Shown: positions 10,400 to 20,841 of the stretch, in pieces
Position numbering within the stretch: position 1 is the first letter of the stretch
How the letters are laid out: every line of letters begins with the position of its first letter
Source: Riptortus pedestris
Taxonomy: Eukaryota > Arthropoda > Insecta > Hemiptera > Alydidae
Assembly (NCBI GenBank): GCA_019009955.1
Contig: CM032230.1
Coordinates: 20,993,501-21,057,500 of the forward strand
DNA: 64,000 nt
Direction: 5' to 3'
Made by a program: the position numbers and the translations under genes
Notes under the pieces: model-generated
What the model was told of the DNA's origin: nothing
Databases searched by the model: none
Seen by the model: the letters and a program-made list of their open reading frames with translations, nothing else

Positions 10400-10670
10400 C
10401 ATGTTATAACAGTTTATTGTAGAACCAATCTTATTGCAAATTAAAGTTACTATAAATATACATTTATTCTCTATCTTGAATATTAACCGAGATATTTGCA
10501 TATTATTGAGCGTAATGGACATGATGAGATCGGCTAACTTCGGTTGTTGTCGTGAGTTTCCAGCTAGCTAGTTCGGCCGTTTCAGTAACTGTTGGGTTCT
10601 CGTGAGATTTCTCTATTGTAAAACTCCACGTGGGAAATCTGCTTAGTTTACGCAGACCCTACGTGACGGA
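10400..10670 (-). repeat. HLE-A left half
   Basis: Minus-strand copy with intact left terminus (GGGAAATCTGCTTAGTTTAC ... GTGACGGA at 10663-10670) and left body to about 10400. Confidence 0.85.
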
Positions 10671-10680
10671 CTTTTTACTA

Positions 10681-10788
10681 CCTCCTATTCAAAATCACTG
10701 GACATTTTCAATAAGTTTATCCAACATCGTGTGATGTATGTCTCAACAGCTGGTTTCCCATAAAGAAAATCTGCTGAAATGCGGAAGA
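10681..10788 (+). repeat. HLE-A right end, decayed
   Basis: CACTGGACATTTTCAATAAG, then GTCTCAACAGCTGGTTTCCC and CTGCTGAA. The hairpin is mutated. It lies directly beyond the left terminus of the preceding minus copy. Confidence 0.65.
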
Positions 10789-11293
10789 CTAATTGTTACT
10801 ATGTTCTAGGAACATGATCAAAGCACGAGAGAGTGCTTGTACCTAGAATCGCAGCATCCAATAAACACCGCAGAATACAACAGAATACAGAATAGCACCA
10901 TTTCAGCAGAAGGCAATCAATAGAACGATGGCAATCTTCTAGAATATACTAGAGGAAGTAATAATTTCGTGCGATTCATAATATAAATTAAGAAAGCACT
11001 ACTAAGTACTAATTTATTATTCATTTAGCAACACAGAAAAGATTGTTTCTCTTTTTTAACATTACCATATTTAGTTTTAGCAGGAACTTAACATAATTTA
11101 GAGACGAATTATTGTTTTGATAACTACACGGAAGGTCATCGAATATAAAAGTGATTTTTTTTAATAGAGCATTTTATTATATTCTTATAGGAGAACCAAA
11201 ATGGGTAAAACATTTTCATATCCAACATTATTTTGATTGAACACTGGTTTATCCTCAGGACTAAACGACCAAGTATAGTATGACAGAGACAAA
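10789..11293. other. Unassigned; includes the probable 5' untranslated part of the R2 element
   Basis: AT-rich, no gene. The 5' boundary of the R2 element cannot be fixed here. A stop codon lies in frame at 11276-11278, 15 bases upstream of the first ATG. Confidence 0.4.
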
Positions 11294-14200
11294 ATGACTT
11301 TGAGAGTGGCTTACAGTGTTACATCGTACCTATGCGTACACAAATTACAACAGGTATTAGTGGATAAATGGTGGTGTGGTGCATTGGCAAAAGTTATGAA
11401 CATAAATCCCTTTTTAAGAGCAAAATGTTCTCCAAGCACATCAGGCGAAGCCTCGGACACGGGTGCTCAAGGCTCCGAGCCCCGTGAAAATCGGCAGGGA
11501 GCCACTGGTAACGATCAGGCGCGACCTAGGTTATCCCTTCAGGGCCCTCAGGTCCTGATTGTCGATGTCCCTTTCCGACCTGTGGACTGTTCCGTATGCC
11601 AGGGAGCAGGGAAAGGGAGGTACTTGGCTACTGACTTGACTAATATGCTTAGGCACGCTCGAGCCAAGCACGCTGACCAGGAACTTAGGTTCCGGTGCAG
11701 AGGCTGTCAGTCCCTCTACAGCAACAAGCAGTCAGCGGTTTGCCATGTACCAAAATGTCCCGGCCCGAGAGTTGATCCGCGGCCACGTTCAGCGGGACAT
11801 ATGTGTGCAAGCTGTGGGCAGAAATTTCCCACAGCGCGAGGACTTGGGCAGCACGTGCGTCACGCGCATCCGGACGTAGCGAACGTGAAGAGGCAGCCTC
11901 CAGAACCCAAAGCCGGGCCTTCGAGGCCTGTTCCTTCGGCGGCGGGCAAATTGTTCTCTCCAGAGGAGATTAAGATTATGTTAGATATGGAGGTTGTTGA
12001 GAGAGGCAATAGCAGAATTGCCCTCCGGATGCGCGAGGTGCTCAAGTCCAAGACGGCGAAACAAATACGAGACAAGAGAGGTTCTGTGGTGTACGCCAGA
12101 ATGCGCGACGCGCGGCTGGCTGAGGTCGACCGTGTCGCCGCGTTGGGAGGCGTACCCGAGGAGCGATCTTCCCCGGAAGTCCCTCAGACGGGCCATGAGG
12201 AGGCGTCGGGGTTTGCCGCTCCAGCAATTGGATCAACAGGCTGTGATGCGGCGGTGGGGGAAGGGCGTTCTCACTCTCAGACGCCCCCCACACCATCTCG
12301 TATCTCCATAACTGGGATGGAGGAAGGGATGTCGGAGGCCACTTCCCAAAGCGGCACAGGCAATCCCGGTAGTGTTGAAACTCTGGAAAAAAGTCCCGGA
12401 GCTGGGCCGGGTCTCGCAGCCACGGGTGCTGAAAAAGTGTGTTGCGAGCAAGAGCGAGTGTTGGAAGAGGAAGTGGGCTTGCCCCCGACCGATTCGGCGG
12501 TCATCGAGGATACGCCGGCTGTTGCTGACCCGATTGGTGGCGGGTTGGATACAGGACCGGAACCGATTGACCGTGTTGATACAAGCGCTGAACCGCCGCG
12601 ATCCGAGGTGTGGCGGGAGGAGATGCTACGGCACATAGAGACGTGGGACATCTCTAAGCTCTCCGACAGTGCTTTCGAGCTAGCTAAGCTGATGAAGAGG
12701 GGCGTGGACTCGCAAGAGGCCATGGATTCCCTCTATGACCAGTTCCTGAGCTTCCTGGGGCCTACCACCCAGGTTGTCAAGCCGGCTCGGGCTCGCTCAA
12801 AGAAGAAGAAAAAAGGGTCCGACAGGCGCGCCTACAAGCGCTTCCTGTATTCGAGAGCCCAAGATCTCTTCAAGAAGGAGCCTGCCCTTCTTGCGCAGCA
12901 TATTCGGACGGGGGTGGACCACGCCGCCTCATCCCCGGCTTACGAGCTGGACCGCAACGACGTGCAAGATTTGTACACTCACCTCTGGGGAGCCGAGGGG
13001 TGGTTGCGGTTAGAGGACCTTCCGGACCATCCAGGAGCTGAGGCCGTCGCGGTTGACAGACTCCTGGGGGTCGTGACAGGCGCTGAAGTGCAGCAGCGTT
13101 TGCGGAGGGTTAAGGGATCAAGCGCACCAGGCCCCGACGGAGTGAAGAAGGATAATCTCCAAGGGGCCGTTCGGACCAACTTGTTAGCAGGTTTATACAA
13201 TTTGGTCCTAGTCACGGGAATCCTTCCGTCACGATGGAAGGAGAACCGTACCGCTCTCATATTTAAAGAAGGTAAGGACAAAACTAAAGTGTCTGATTAT
13301 CGACCTCTGACGATTGGTTCTCTCCTCAGCCGCCTCTTCTGGGGAATCGTCGATTCGAGGTTGCGAGAGTCGGTGAAATTACATCCGAGACAAAAAGGGT
13401 TCGTTGCAGAAGCGGGTTGTTTTAGCAACGTCCGTCTCGTGTGCGAAGCGGTAAGGACCATGAAGGCTAGTCAAGGCGGCGTAGGTATCCAGGTGGATAT
13501 CTCAAAAGCTTTTGACACGGTCCCACACAAGGCTATAGCATGGGCTCTGAAGAGGAAAGGCCTACCGCCAGAGCTTGTCGATCTGGTGGTCCGCTCGTAC
13601 GATGGGGTGCACACAAAGATAGCTCACCCAAGAGGCTCTATCGATGTCGCGATAAGGCGCGGGGTTAAGCAGGGTGATCCTCTTTCCCCTATGCTTTGGA
13701 ACCTCGTGCTGGACGCGCTCATCGAGGAATTAGAACGGATGCCCGGGCTAGACATGGGGGGTGTAAACCTCTCATGTCTTGCCTTTGCGGACGACTTGTA
13801 TTTCATGGCGTCCGACGCCCTAAAGGCACAAGCGCTTCTGGACTGCGCGGTGGACTACTTAGGCGCACTGGGCATGAGTATTTCGGCCAGCAAAAGTTTT
13901 GCGTGGGGCATCCGAATACATCATGGCTCTTGGTCAATATATGACCCGGGCATAGAACGGCTTGGAGAGCGAATTCCCGCGGTGAAAGCTTCCGACTGGC
14001 TGACGTACCTCGGTGTTCGCTTCTCCCCATGGTCTGGCATCTCGCTTGAGGCTGCACGAGATGAATTCTCCCAGGCGCTAAAACGCTTGGTCGATGTACG
14101 CCTCAAACCAGACCAAAAACTACTACTGCTCACGAGGTATCTCCTCCCACATTACTCTCACCAGCTGGTCATTGCCGTGCCAGCCATATCTAACCTTCGG

Positions 14201-15229
14201 GATATGGACCAAGAGCTGAGAGTGTGTGTGAAAAGGTTTATGCACTTGCCCATGAGCGTGGCGAATGGATTAATCCATTGTGGCAAGCGAGACGGTGGGT
14301 TGGGAGTCCCACGACTAGCAGAGGTGATACCTCGTGTAGCATTGGGTGTAGGTCTTCGGTTGGCGAGATCCGAAGATCCGGTGATCCGGCACATTTGGCG
14401 CGACTCTCATACGGTTGCACGTCTCGACCGTATAGCGAAGTCTATTCGCTTGAACATTCCTTACACGGAAACTGACCTACAAAAGTTCAAGAGTCGTTGC
14501 AGGAAAAATGAGTTGGATGTGTGGGCTGGCCTCGTAGCGCAAGGTCGTTCAGTGCGCTCTCACGCAGACGACAGGGTGGGGAACGCCTTCTTGGCGGACC
14601 CCAAACTACTCAAACCCTGTAGGTTTATCACCGCCTTGCAATTGCGGAGCAATACTGCCTGCAATAAGACTACGTTGCATCGGGCTGACCCACGGATGGA
14701 CCTCACTTGCCGCAGGTGCCATGCGGCTAAGGAGACACTGGCTCACATTCTTGGTGCTTGCATGCACACTAAGAATGAGAGGATCCATCGGCATGACGAA
14801 ATTGTTAATTTCGTTGAATCAGTAGCGCAGAATGAGAGTACCGGGAATGCAGTCACGACAGAAGCGACGCTCACCTTACCTGGAGGAGAGAAGCTTAAAC
14901 CCGACCTGATTGTAAGCAATCGGGAAGGGGTCTTCGTGGTCGATGTAACAGTCCGCCACGAGGACAAAGACTATCTCCGAAAGGCGAGGGAAGAGAAAGT
15001 TGCTAAGTATGAAAAGTTGCTTCCTGAAGCGCGCAAGTTGTTCTCTGCATCTGACGGGTCCGTCGCAGAGGTGTTACCCATAGTGGTAGGAACCAGGGGA
15101 GCAATGCCCCCCACCACAATAAAGGCTCTTAGCCGGGTGGGGTTGGTTAAGCGAGCGGACCTCAAGACCATATCCTTGATGGCTCTGCGAAGCTCCATCG
15201 AAATCTATCATAGGTTCATGGATGCATAA
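11294..15229 (+). CDS. R2-type retrotransposon polyprotein (3 zinc fingers, Myb-like, RT, zinc knuckle, endonuclease)
   Basis: A single uninterrupted 1311-codon ORF. N-terminal zinc fingers: C99-C102...H121-H126; C135-C138...H151-C155; C171-C174...H187...H192. A Myb-like segment follows (about 219-270: LFSPEEIKIML ... TAKQIRDKRGSVVYARM). Together these bind the target site. The reverse transcriptase occupies roughly 600-900 with RQKGFVAEAGCFSNV, VDISKAFDTVPHKA (about 735-747), GVKQGDPLSPMLWN and the catalytic FADD (about 830-833). A CCHC knuckle CRRCH...HILGAC starts near 1139, and a restriction-like endonuclease core PD-LIVSNREGVFVVD-VTV lies near 1203-1217. Length and order fit R2 elements with three N-terminal fingers. 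Intact frame suggests recent activity. Met35 (11396) is an alternative start closer to where the GC-rich coding bias begins. Confidence 0.93.
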   Translation: MTLRVAYSVTSYLCVHKLQQVLVDKWWCGALAKVMNINPFLRAKCSPSTSGEASDTGAQGSEPRENRQGATGNDQARPRLSLQGPQVLIVDVPFRPVDCSVCQGAGKGRYLATDLTNMLRHARAKHADQELRFRCRGCQSLYSNKQSAVCHVPKCPGPRVDPRPRSAGHMCASCGQKFPTARGLGQHVRHAHPDVANVKRQPPEPKAGPSRPVPSAAGKLFSPEEIKIMLDMEVVERGNSRIALRMREVLKSKTAKQIRDKRGSVVYARMRDARLAEVDRVAALGGVPEERSSPEVPQTGHEEASGFAAPAIGSTGCDAAVGEGRSHSQTPPTPSRISITGMEEGMSEATSQSGTGNPGSVETLEKSPGAGPGLAATGAEKVCCEQERVLEEEVGLPPTDSAVIEDTPAVADPIGGGLDTGPEPIDRVDTSAEPPRSEVWREEMLRHIETWDISKLSDSAFELAKLMKRGVDSQEAMDSLYDQFLSFLGPTTQVVKPARARSKKKKKGSDRRAYKRFLYSRAQDLFKKEPALLAQHIRTGVDHAASSPAYELDRNDVQDLYTHLWGAEGWLRLEDLPDHPGAEAVAVDRLLGVVTGAEVQQRLRRVKGSSAPGPDGVKKDNLQGAVRTNLLAGLYNLVLVTGILPSRWKENRTALIFKEGKDKTKVSDYRPLTIGSLLSRLFWGIVDSRLRESVKLHPRQKGFVAEAGCFSNVRLVCEAVRTMKASQGGVGIQVDISKAFDTVPHKAIAWALKRKGLPPELVDLVVRSYDGVHTKIAHPRGSIDVAIRRGVKQGDPLSPMLWNLVLDALIEELERMPGLDMGGVNLSCLAFADDLYFMASDALKAQALLDCAVDYLGALGMSISASKSFAWGIRIHHGSWSIYDPGIERLGERIPAVKASDWLTYLGVRFSPWSGISLEAARDEFSQALKRLVDVRLKPDQKLLLLTRYLLPHYSHQLVIAVPAISNLRDMDQELRVCVKRFMHLPMSVANGLIHCGKRDGGLGVPRLAEVIPRVALGVGLRLARSEDPVIRHIWRDSHTVARLDRIAKSIRLNIPYTETDLQKFKSRCRKNELDVWAGLVAQGRSVRSHADDRVGNAFLADPKLLKPCRFITALQLRSNTACNKTTLHRADPRMDLTCRRCHAAKETLAHILGACMHTKNERIHRHDEIVNFVESVAQNESTGNAVTTEATLTLPGGEKLKPDLIVSNREGVFVVDVTVRHEDKDYLRKAREEKVAKYEKLLPEARKLFSASDGSVAEVLPIVVGTRGAMPPTTIKALSRVGLVKRADLKTISLMALRSSIEIYHRFMDA

Positions 15230-15425
15230 CTGGATTGCTATGACCTTAAAGCAATGACTTGCGCGAACTGCGTTTGCTGCGAGCAGCCGACAGGCCAATA
15301 CCTTCGGGTGTCGCGTGTGTCTGACCGTGACAGGCCTATGCTCGAAACGATGCTAGCCACGGCCATTAGGTGCGACTGCGGGAACACCTGTGAAATACCA
15401 GGGGTTACGTACATAATGTACGTAT
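11294..15425 (+). mobile_element. R2-type non-LTR retrotransposon, apparently full-length ORF and 3' UTR
   Basis: The open frame and a GC-rich 3' tail of about 196 bases (15230-15425) contrast sharply with the AT-rich flanks. No poly-A follows, as is normal for R2. The right flank is not 28S rDNA: I see none of the conserved 28S sequence that surrounds classical R2 insertions, but a minisatellite. The left boundary may lie somewhat upstream of 11294. The element could be an R2 relative with another target, or an off-target copy. Confidence 0.8.
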
Positions 15426-15477
15426 TCAGATCCTTAACTTATTGTTACCTAGTACTAGGTATTCATTGGGTACTTTA

Positions 15478-16264
15478 GTACTTTGAACATGTACACTATT
15501 ACATTCAATATGTACACCACTACATACAGTAATACTCTTACAGTATGCAGAACAGTTAATACTCTTAAAGAATGTACATCTATAATACGAGTGCTTCCCG
15601 TCTTAGAGAATGTTCATAAAGTAATACAACTACAGAATATACACCTCTGCATTCAGTAATACACTTACGGAATGCAATACAGTAAATACTCTTAAAGAAG
15701 ATACACCAATAATCAATAAATCCTGGGAAAATGTGCACTACTACAATCAATAATAATCTTACGACAAGCAGAATAGGAAATTCTGACAGAATATACTCCT
15801 GAAATACCTGTACATCTTGTAATACAGAATATAATACACTACTACATCCAGTAATACTCTTAGGGTACACAGTACAGTAAAGATTCTTACTAAATGTACT
15901 TCTATACCACTGCTTCCAGGAATACTCTCAGAGAATTTTCACCACTACATATAGTAATACTATTACAGAATGTACGTCACTACAATCAGTAATACTCTTA
16001 CAAAATGTGCAACACTACATTCAGTAATAGCCTAACAGAACATATCCCAATAATACCAGTGCTTCCAGAAGTATACTTAAAGAATGTTCACCACTGCATT
16101 CAGAAATACTATTACAGAATCTACACCACATCCAATAATACGCTTACGGTATGCAGAACAATAAATGCTCTTACTGAAAGTACCTTTATTATGCCATTAA
16201 TACTCTTAGACAATGTTCACCACTGCATAAAGTAATACTATTACAGAATGTACATCATTACAGT
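15478..16264. repeat. Degenerate minisatellite adjoining the R2 element
   Basis: Diverged repeats built on words such as CAGTAATACTCTTACAGAAT, GTACACCACTACATT and CAGTGCTTCCAG, in units of roughly 35-45 bases that group into blocks of about 130. At least fifteen units are visible. It begins about 50 bases after the GC-rich R2 tail. Nothing comparable is seen on the left of the element. Confidence 0.8.
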
Positions 16265-16391
16265 TCTACAAAAAAAGTGTTCCAAAATATCCATATAAGA
16301 AGCAGTGGGGGATATAACGGACCATGATTTACTCTTATTTGTGTGAATTTTTTTGGAGAAGACGTTATGAAAAGCAAGACTCATTTGAACT

Positions 16392-16531
16392 TGCGCTAAA
16401 ATCTATAACCCCCCCCCCCCCTGGACCGATTTCGCTTATTTACGAACTTGATCATTCTTTTTGTATAAAATGATTATATATCAAGTTTGGTAACGATAAG
16501 ACAAAAATTACGACCGCTAGAGCGGTAACAG

Positions 16532-16591
<60 letters not shown>

Positions 16592-16709
16592 TTGCACGGA
16601 CCTCATTTTCGTCATCTCCTGGGCTCGATGGACATTTGAAGAAAAATTTCGAAAATCGCGTCATGAGTACAACCTCAATAGCTGATTTCCCTTAAGGGAA
16701 ATCTGCTAA
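16392..16709 (+). mobile_element. HLE-A copy, 5' truncated
   Basis: Starts inside the poly-C stretch, then GACCGATTTCGC..., CGACCGCTAGAGCGGTAACA, an AT tract (16535-16588), a right module with a small deletion (CTGGGCTCGATGG) and a perfect terminal palindrome GATTTCCCTTAAGGGAAATC, CTAA ending at 16709. Confidence 0.88.
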
Positions 16710-16961
16710 TTATTGGGCACCCAAATGAAATATTGTTAAGGACTCTTCTATAGGAGCTTAACTGTTTTTTGTTTTGGTAAATAAAGGTTATTTGCTTATT
16801 TGTTAAGTTGAATTTTTGTTCTTAAATAAACAATATATGTTATACAATGATAATTACATAGTATTAACATAAATCACTAATCTACACGAAGAGTAACTGG
16901 CGTACATAAAGTAGAAAATACCCTAAATAAATATTATTAAGCCGTTATTCAAAAATTATTT

Positions 16962-17181
16962 TGGAGCTCAGGTTAATTAGCCATGTGAGTTAAAGCGTTG
17001 CCCTTAATTTCACATGGTAAACCTAGAATGGCGAGTTCGATTCCCGCCGGGGCAGAGGAATTTATTTAGTGATGGAATTCATTAAATAAAATCGTTAGGC
17101 CCGGCCTGGGTAGAATAGGGTGGTAACCTGTAGATAACCCGTCCCAATTAGCCATAGTTGCAAAAAGTGGACATTAATAAT
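16962..17181 (+). mobile_element. tRNA-derived SINE with 11-bp target duplication
   Basis: Starts GGAGCTCAGG...TTAGCCATGTGAGT (A-box-like), has GAGTTCGATTCCCGCC (B box, 17033-17048), then a non-tRNA body and an AATAATAAAA tail. AAAAATTATTT at 16951-16961 and 17182-17192 is a direct target duplication. Transcribed presumably by RNA polymerase III and moved by a LINE partner; at least five other copies occur in the window. Confidence 0.9.
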
Positions 17182-17192
17182 AAAAATTATTT

Positions 17193-18156
17193 GCTCTTAA
17201 AAATATTAGACACCTTTATAATTAGAACTTTTATCGACACTGTGATTTAGGATAAGATTAAAATATTACTAAAAAAGTGGAATATTACAAATGCGATGAA
17301 GCTACAAAAAAAGTCCAAATAAGGAAGATAATGATTGGAAAACTGAAAATGAGGGAATTGAATTGGTTCCTCTACCATCCAGCATATTCAAGAGATATTA
17401 GTCTTTAAGACGTAGCATTTGCTCCCATCAATATCCACTGGAGAAAATATAACCGTGCCCAGCAACCTACGACTGTAAATATTTTAATATATTTTTTTAA
17501 TAATAAGGTATACCAAGTTTTAGTTCTATAACGTGAGTAAGTGTGAACCGCTAAAATTGTGGCACACTTAAATAAATAAAAAAGTGAAACGAATATTCCA
17601 GCTAATCTTGAAAATCTTAGTTCATCTTACCTTCACATCCTCAATCATTTATTAAGCCTTTAGTATACTATGTAGATATTTAATCCAAGGGTCCAACTCA
17701 AAAAGATAACGAAAGATAACGATTATTGGTTATTATCATATAACTCTTTAATGAAAACTTTTTCCAACAAAACCATTTGCACCAATACCTTCCTTACTGG
17801 CTCCTCAATAATGAAATCAGTTTTCAGCCAGATTTTGCAGTGTCATAAAATATTTGAACGTAAATTTTCTGAAGGTCAAGAAAATAAATTTTCCCACATC
17901 AAAAGCCTAAGGGTATTTTTTTTGAAAATTTGGATAATGGAGTTTCCAATATGAGTGAGCTTATAATAGCCCATATTATATATATATATAAAGAACCTCA
18001 TAAACCATTTGTCAAATACTTAGCTGCCAATGACTTAGTGATTTATAAATCTTTGTTGTTTTACTTCGTAAACAATTTGAAATATATGCTATTCACTAAA
18101 TTAGGATCTTAACATTTCTCTCTTATAATTTTGTGGGTATCTACTTTATTACACAG
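17193..18156. other. No recognisable feature
   Basis: AT-rich, not assigned to a repeat family. Open frames at 17751-17954 and 17930-18112 match nothing I recognise. Could be intron or 5' flank of the candidate gene that follows. Confidence 0.4.
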
Positions 18157-18219
18157 ATTCTGATTCTCACTCAAAACGAAAATGGCGCTTGCAGGTTATC
18201 AATACAATGAAGAATTGGG
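18157..18219 (+). CDS. Candidate host-gene exon with start codon (hypothetical protein)
   Basis: A pyrimidine/A-rich stretch ending ACACAG (18151-18156) could be an acceptor. In the exon, an in-frame TGA lies 21 bases upstream of ATG 18182-18184, whose context GAAAATGG is good. It codes MALAGYQYNEELG up to base 18219 and is followed by GTAAGT, a consensus 5' splice site. The split glycine codon (GG|T) is completed by the exon at 19336. I do not recognise the protein. Evidence is splice-signal agreement only; a chance arrangement is possible. Confidence 0.4.
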
Positions 18220-19335
18220 GTAAGTACAAATCATTATCCTAGTATTAGTCATATGTCAAATTAAATTATTGTAGAACTCCTGGAAATATACTCGTATATA
18301 TGGATGGGGTTCTTGTGCTAAAAACTCTTTATAAAATATTTATAATTGTGTGAATTTAACTAAGATGAAATATAACTATTTATTCTATTATTTTTTCAGT
18401 CCATGAAAAAAAAAAAAAATTCCCTATCTTCATGAAATGCTCCTCATAATTTCGGGATTAGGCACTAAGACAGAACTAATCCTAAGAGTTGCACAGTATA
18501 ATGTTTTTCAATTGAATAATTTATAGGCTTGGTTATAGAAATTTTTCTCATTTTCCATGTGTCTAATCATCAAAAACAAAATAAAAAAACAGATAACTGT
18601 AGTAATAAAAAATTAAAATGTTTAAATACAGTAATATATATATATATATATATGTAATATAACCTACAACGTTTTAAAAGTAATTTTTAAACACCTAAGT
18701 TGTTCAGGGCTACATTTTCACACAAACGCGCGCGCACGAGCACAAAAAATCTAGTTAGGGGTAATAACCCCTTAGATCAAAAATAATCAACCCCACAAAC
18801 CTAGAAATTATCCATTCGCTCATATGAACCACTACATAATTTCGTATAAACTGACAGTCTATAGTAATTTTGTACTATGTCTCATTTATGAGCTTAGTAC
18901 TTTATGAACGTCAATTCAGATAAGGTTTAGAGAATGTTAAATTAAACTGGCTATGCCAATACAAATGACTGACTATTTGAATTGAAATAAATTATAACTA
19001 CTGTAATAATAATTTTCAATTCTTTGTAGGAACAACTCTTATTTTTTATATACACTACATTCTCTTTCACAATTTAGAAAGAAGAAAATGCATAACTCAA
19101 CTTAACCTCAAATTAAATTAATTTATTCAAAATATACATGATTGTATACTGTTGTATTATTTATTTATACATCTCGAATCATTTTAGAAAAATATCTCTG
19201 TAGTTCATAAAGCAACAATTATTGATATGGACTTTTTCAGTGTTTTTTTAAACGTGATATCATTTTGTGTTATATTTATTGTTGTGTGGTATTGGTCTTT
19301 TCATTTTTCAGCATAATTTTATTTTTTATTTTTAG
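18220..19335 (+). other. Candidate intron
   Basis: Begins GTAAGT, ends with a T-rich tract TTTATTTTTTATTTTTAG. Contains a short AT run (18631-18652) and otherwise AT-rich unique sequence. No repeat family copy lies inside, unlike most stretches of this length in the window. Confidence 0.38.
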
Positions 19336-19432
19336 TGATGATTCCTTAAAGGATTTGACTAGGAATGATAGCACTGAAACCACCGAAAATCAAATCAAAA
19401 CTGCATTATTACTCAGAGTACAATTAGTATGA
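19336..19432 (+). CDS. Candidate host-gene exon (continuation; ends in stop or second donor)
   Basis: After the acceptor at 19334-19335 the frame continues DDSLKDLTRNDSTETTENQ, then IKTALLLRVQLV and TGA at 19430-19432. Joined to the first exon it would give a 44-residue acidic, hydrophilic peptide. GTATGAG at 19427 could instead be a weak donor, so the real protein may extend into further exons. An HLE-A copy starts 30 bases downstream. No family recognised. Confidence 0.38.
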
Positions 19433-19461
19433 GGCTATATGTATACGATAAAAAAAAAAAG

Positions 19462-20104
19462 TCCGTCACGCAGGGGCTTCGTAAACTAAGCAGATTTCCC
19501 TGAGAAGTTTTACAATAGAGAAATCTGCATACTGGTAACACAATACCACCGTGATTAGATAATGAGAAATCGTTCAGTTAATTAAAATAAATACCCAACT
19601 GAAACGGCTTCTGAATTGTAAGAATAATTTATATTTTAATAACTCAAATTTTAGTAGTCCAAGAACTAAAGAAGGGGGGGGGCGGATGAACAAAACGTAT
19701 TTGCATAAATCTCACAAAGTAACGAAGGTAAGGTAAGGTTAAAAACGCCAGGTTAGAAGAAGCTTCCGCCTGAGCCGAGAAATGACGAAGATGGCCGACA
19801 TAATCCGAACTATACCCCACCACAGGCTTCATAAAAATGCAAATATCTCGGTTAATATTCAAGATAGAGAATAAATGTATATAACAATATTTATAGTAAA
19901 TTTAATTTGCAATAAGATTGGTTCTGTACAATTTTTCGATCCGATGCATAGTAACGGAGATATTTTGAATTTTCGAAAATCCCCCCCCTCCCTCTGGTCC
20001 GATTTCAGCCATTAACGAACTTGATCTGTCTTTTTACATAAAACGGTTAAATATCGAGTTTCGTAACGATCAAACAAAAATTGCGACCGCTAGAGCGTTA
20101 ACAG

Positions 20105-20172
<68 letters not shown>

Positions 20173-20292
20173 GAACGGACCTCATTTTCGTCATCTCCTG
20201 GGTAGGATCGATGGACATTTGAGGAGATTTTTCAAAACTCGCGTCATGAGTACGACCTCAATAGCTGATTTCCCTTAAGGGAAATCTGCTAA
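19462..20292 (+). mobile_element. HLE-A copy, full length (831 bp)
   Basis: Preceded by a run of As; left terminus TCCGTCACGCAGG, sub-terminal AAGCAGATTTCCC, long left body, C-rich stretch, GCGACCGCTAGAGCGTTAAC, AT tract 20107-20167, right module, and perfect terminal palindrome with CTAA ending 20292. One of the best copies for defining the family. Confidence 0.93.
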
Positions 20293-20841
20293 AAACCGTG
20301 GAGTGTTAAAATACTTAAGGGTGTATTATTAGGCTTTATATACTCGTTTACGATGAACAACAACAATATACACACAAGGAGTCGAAAGCGGATTAAAGAT
20401 CGCTATCGTTGGACAATAAAGACGAGAGATAACGATGTCCTTGCCGGACCTATCACTTGAAGAGAGCCAAGGCTTGGAGAACTGAATGAATTATTATTTT
20501 GTGACCACTTGACCGCTGCTATTATACCCTCTCGAACCTCCCTCCAAGCACTCTCAATACATTTCAACAGAGGGATTCCATCGCCAATGGGCGCACAAAG
20601 GTAGGTAATACCAGTGAAATATTGAAGATAATGAAATTGCTGCTTTATATTTCTTTTTGGAGCAGGTTCCCCTTTTAATAACTCATGATTTTCAATTCTA
20701 TATTATTGACTACAATTTCTATGTAAATATAGTAATAAAACAGATTTAAAAAGATAATCTGCGTTTTATTACACCTAATCGAGACATGAGACATAAATAA
20801 GCAGAAAAAGAATTATTTTCACATCTAATCCTTACTGAGAA
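20293..20841. other. No recognisable feature
   Basis: Unassigned. The interval 20340-20600 is richer in GC than average, but I see no open frame or repeat match. Confidence 0.4.

Noticed and set aside
11860..14967. Many overlapping open frames on the minus strand and in other plus frames inside the R2 ORF
   Set aside because: They are shadows of a GC-rich coding sequence; none has recognisable domains.
15254..15478. Open frame after the R2 stop codon
   Set aside because: It lies in the 3' UTR, has no motif and ends in AT-rich sequence.
17033..17048. True tRNA gene at the SINE B boxes
   Set aside because: The flanking sequence is a repeated SINE body with target duplications, and the acceptor and anticodon stems do not fold as in a functional tRNA.
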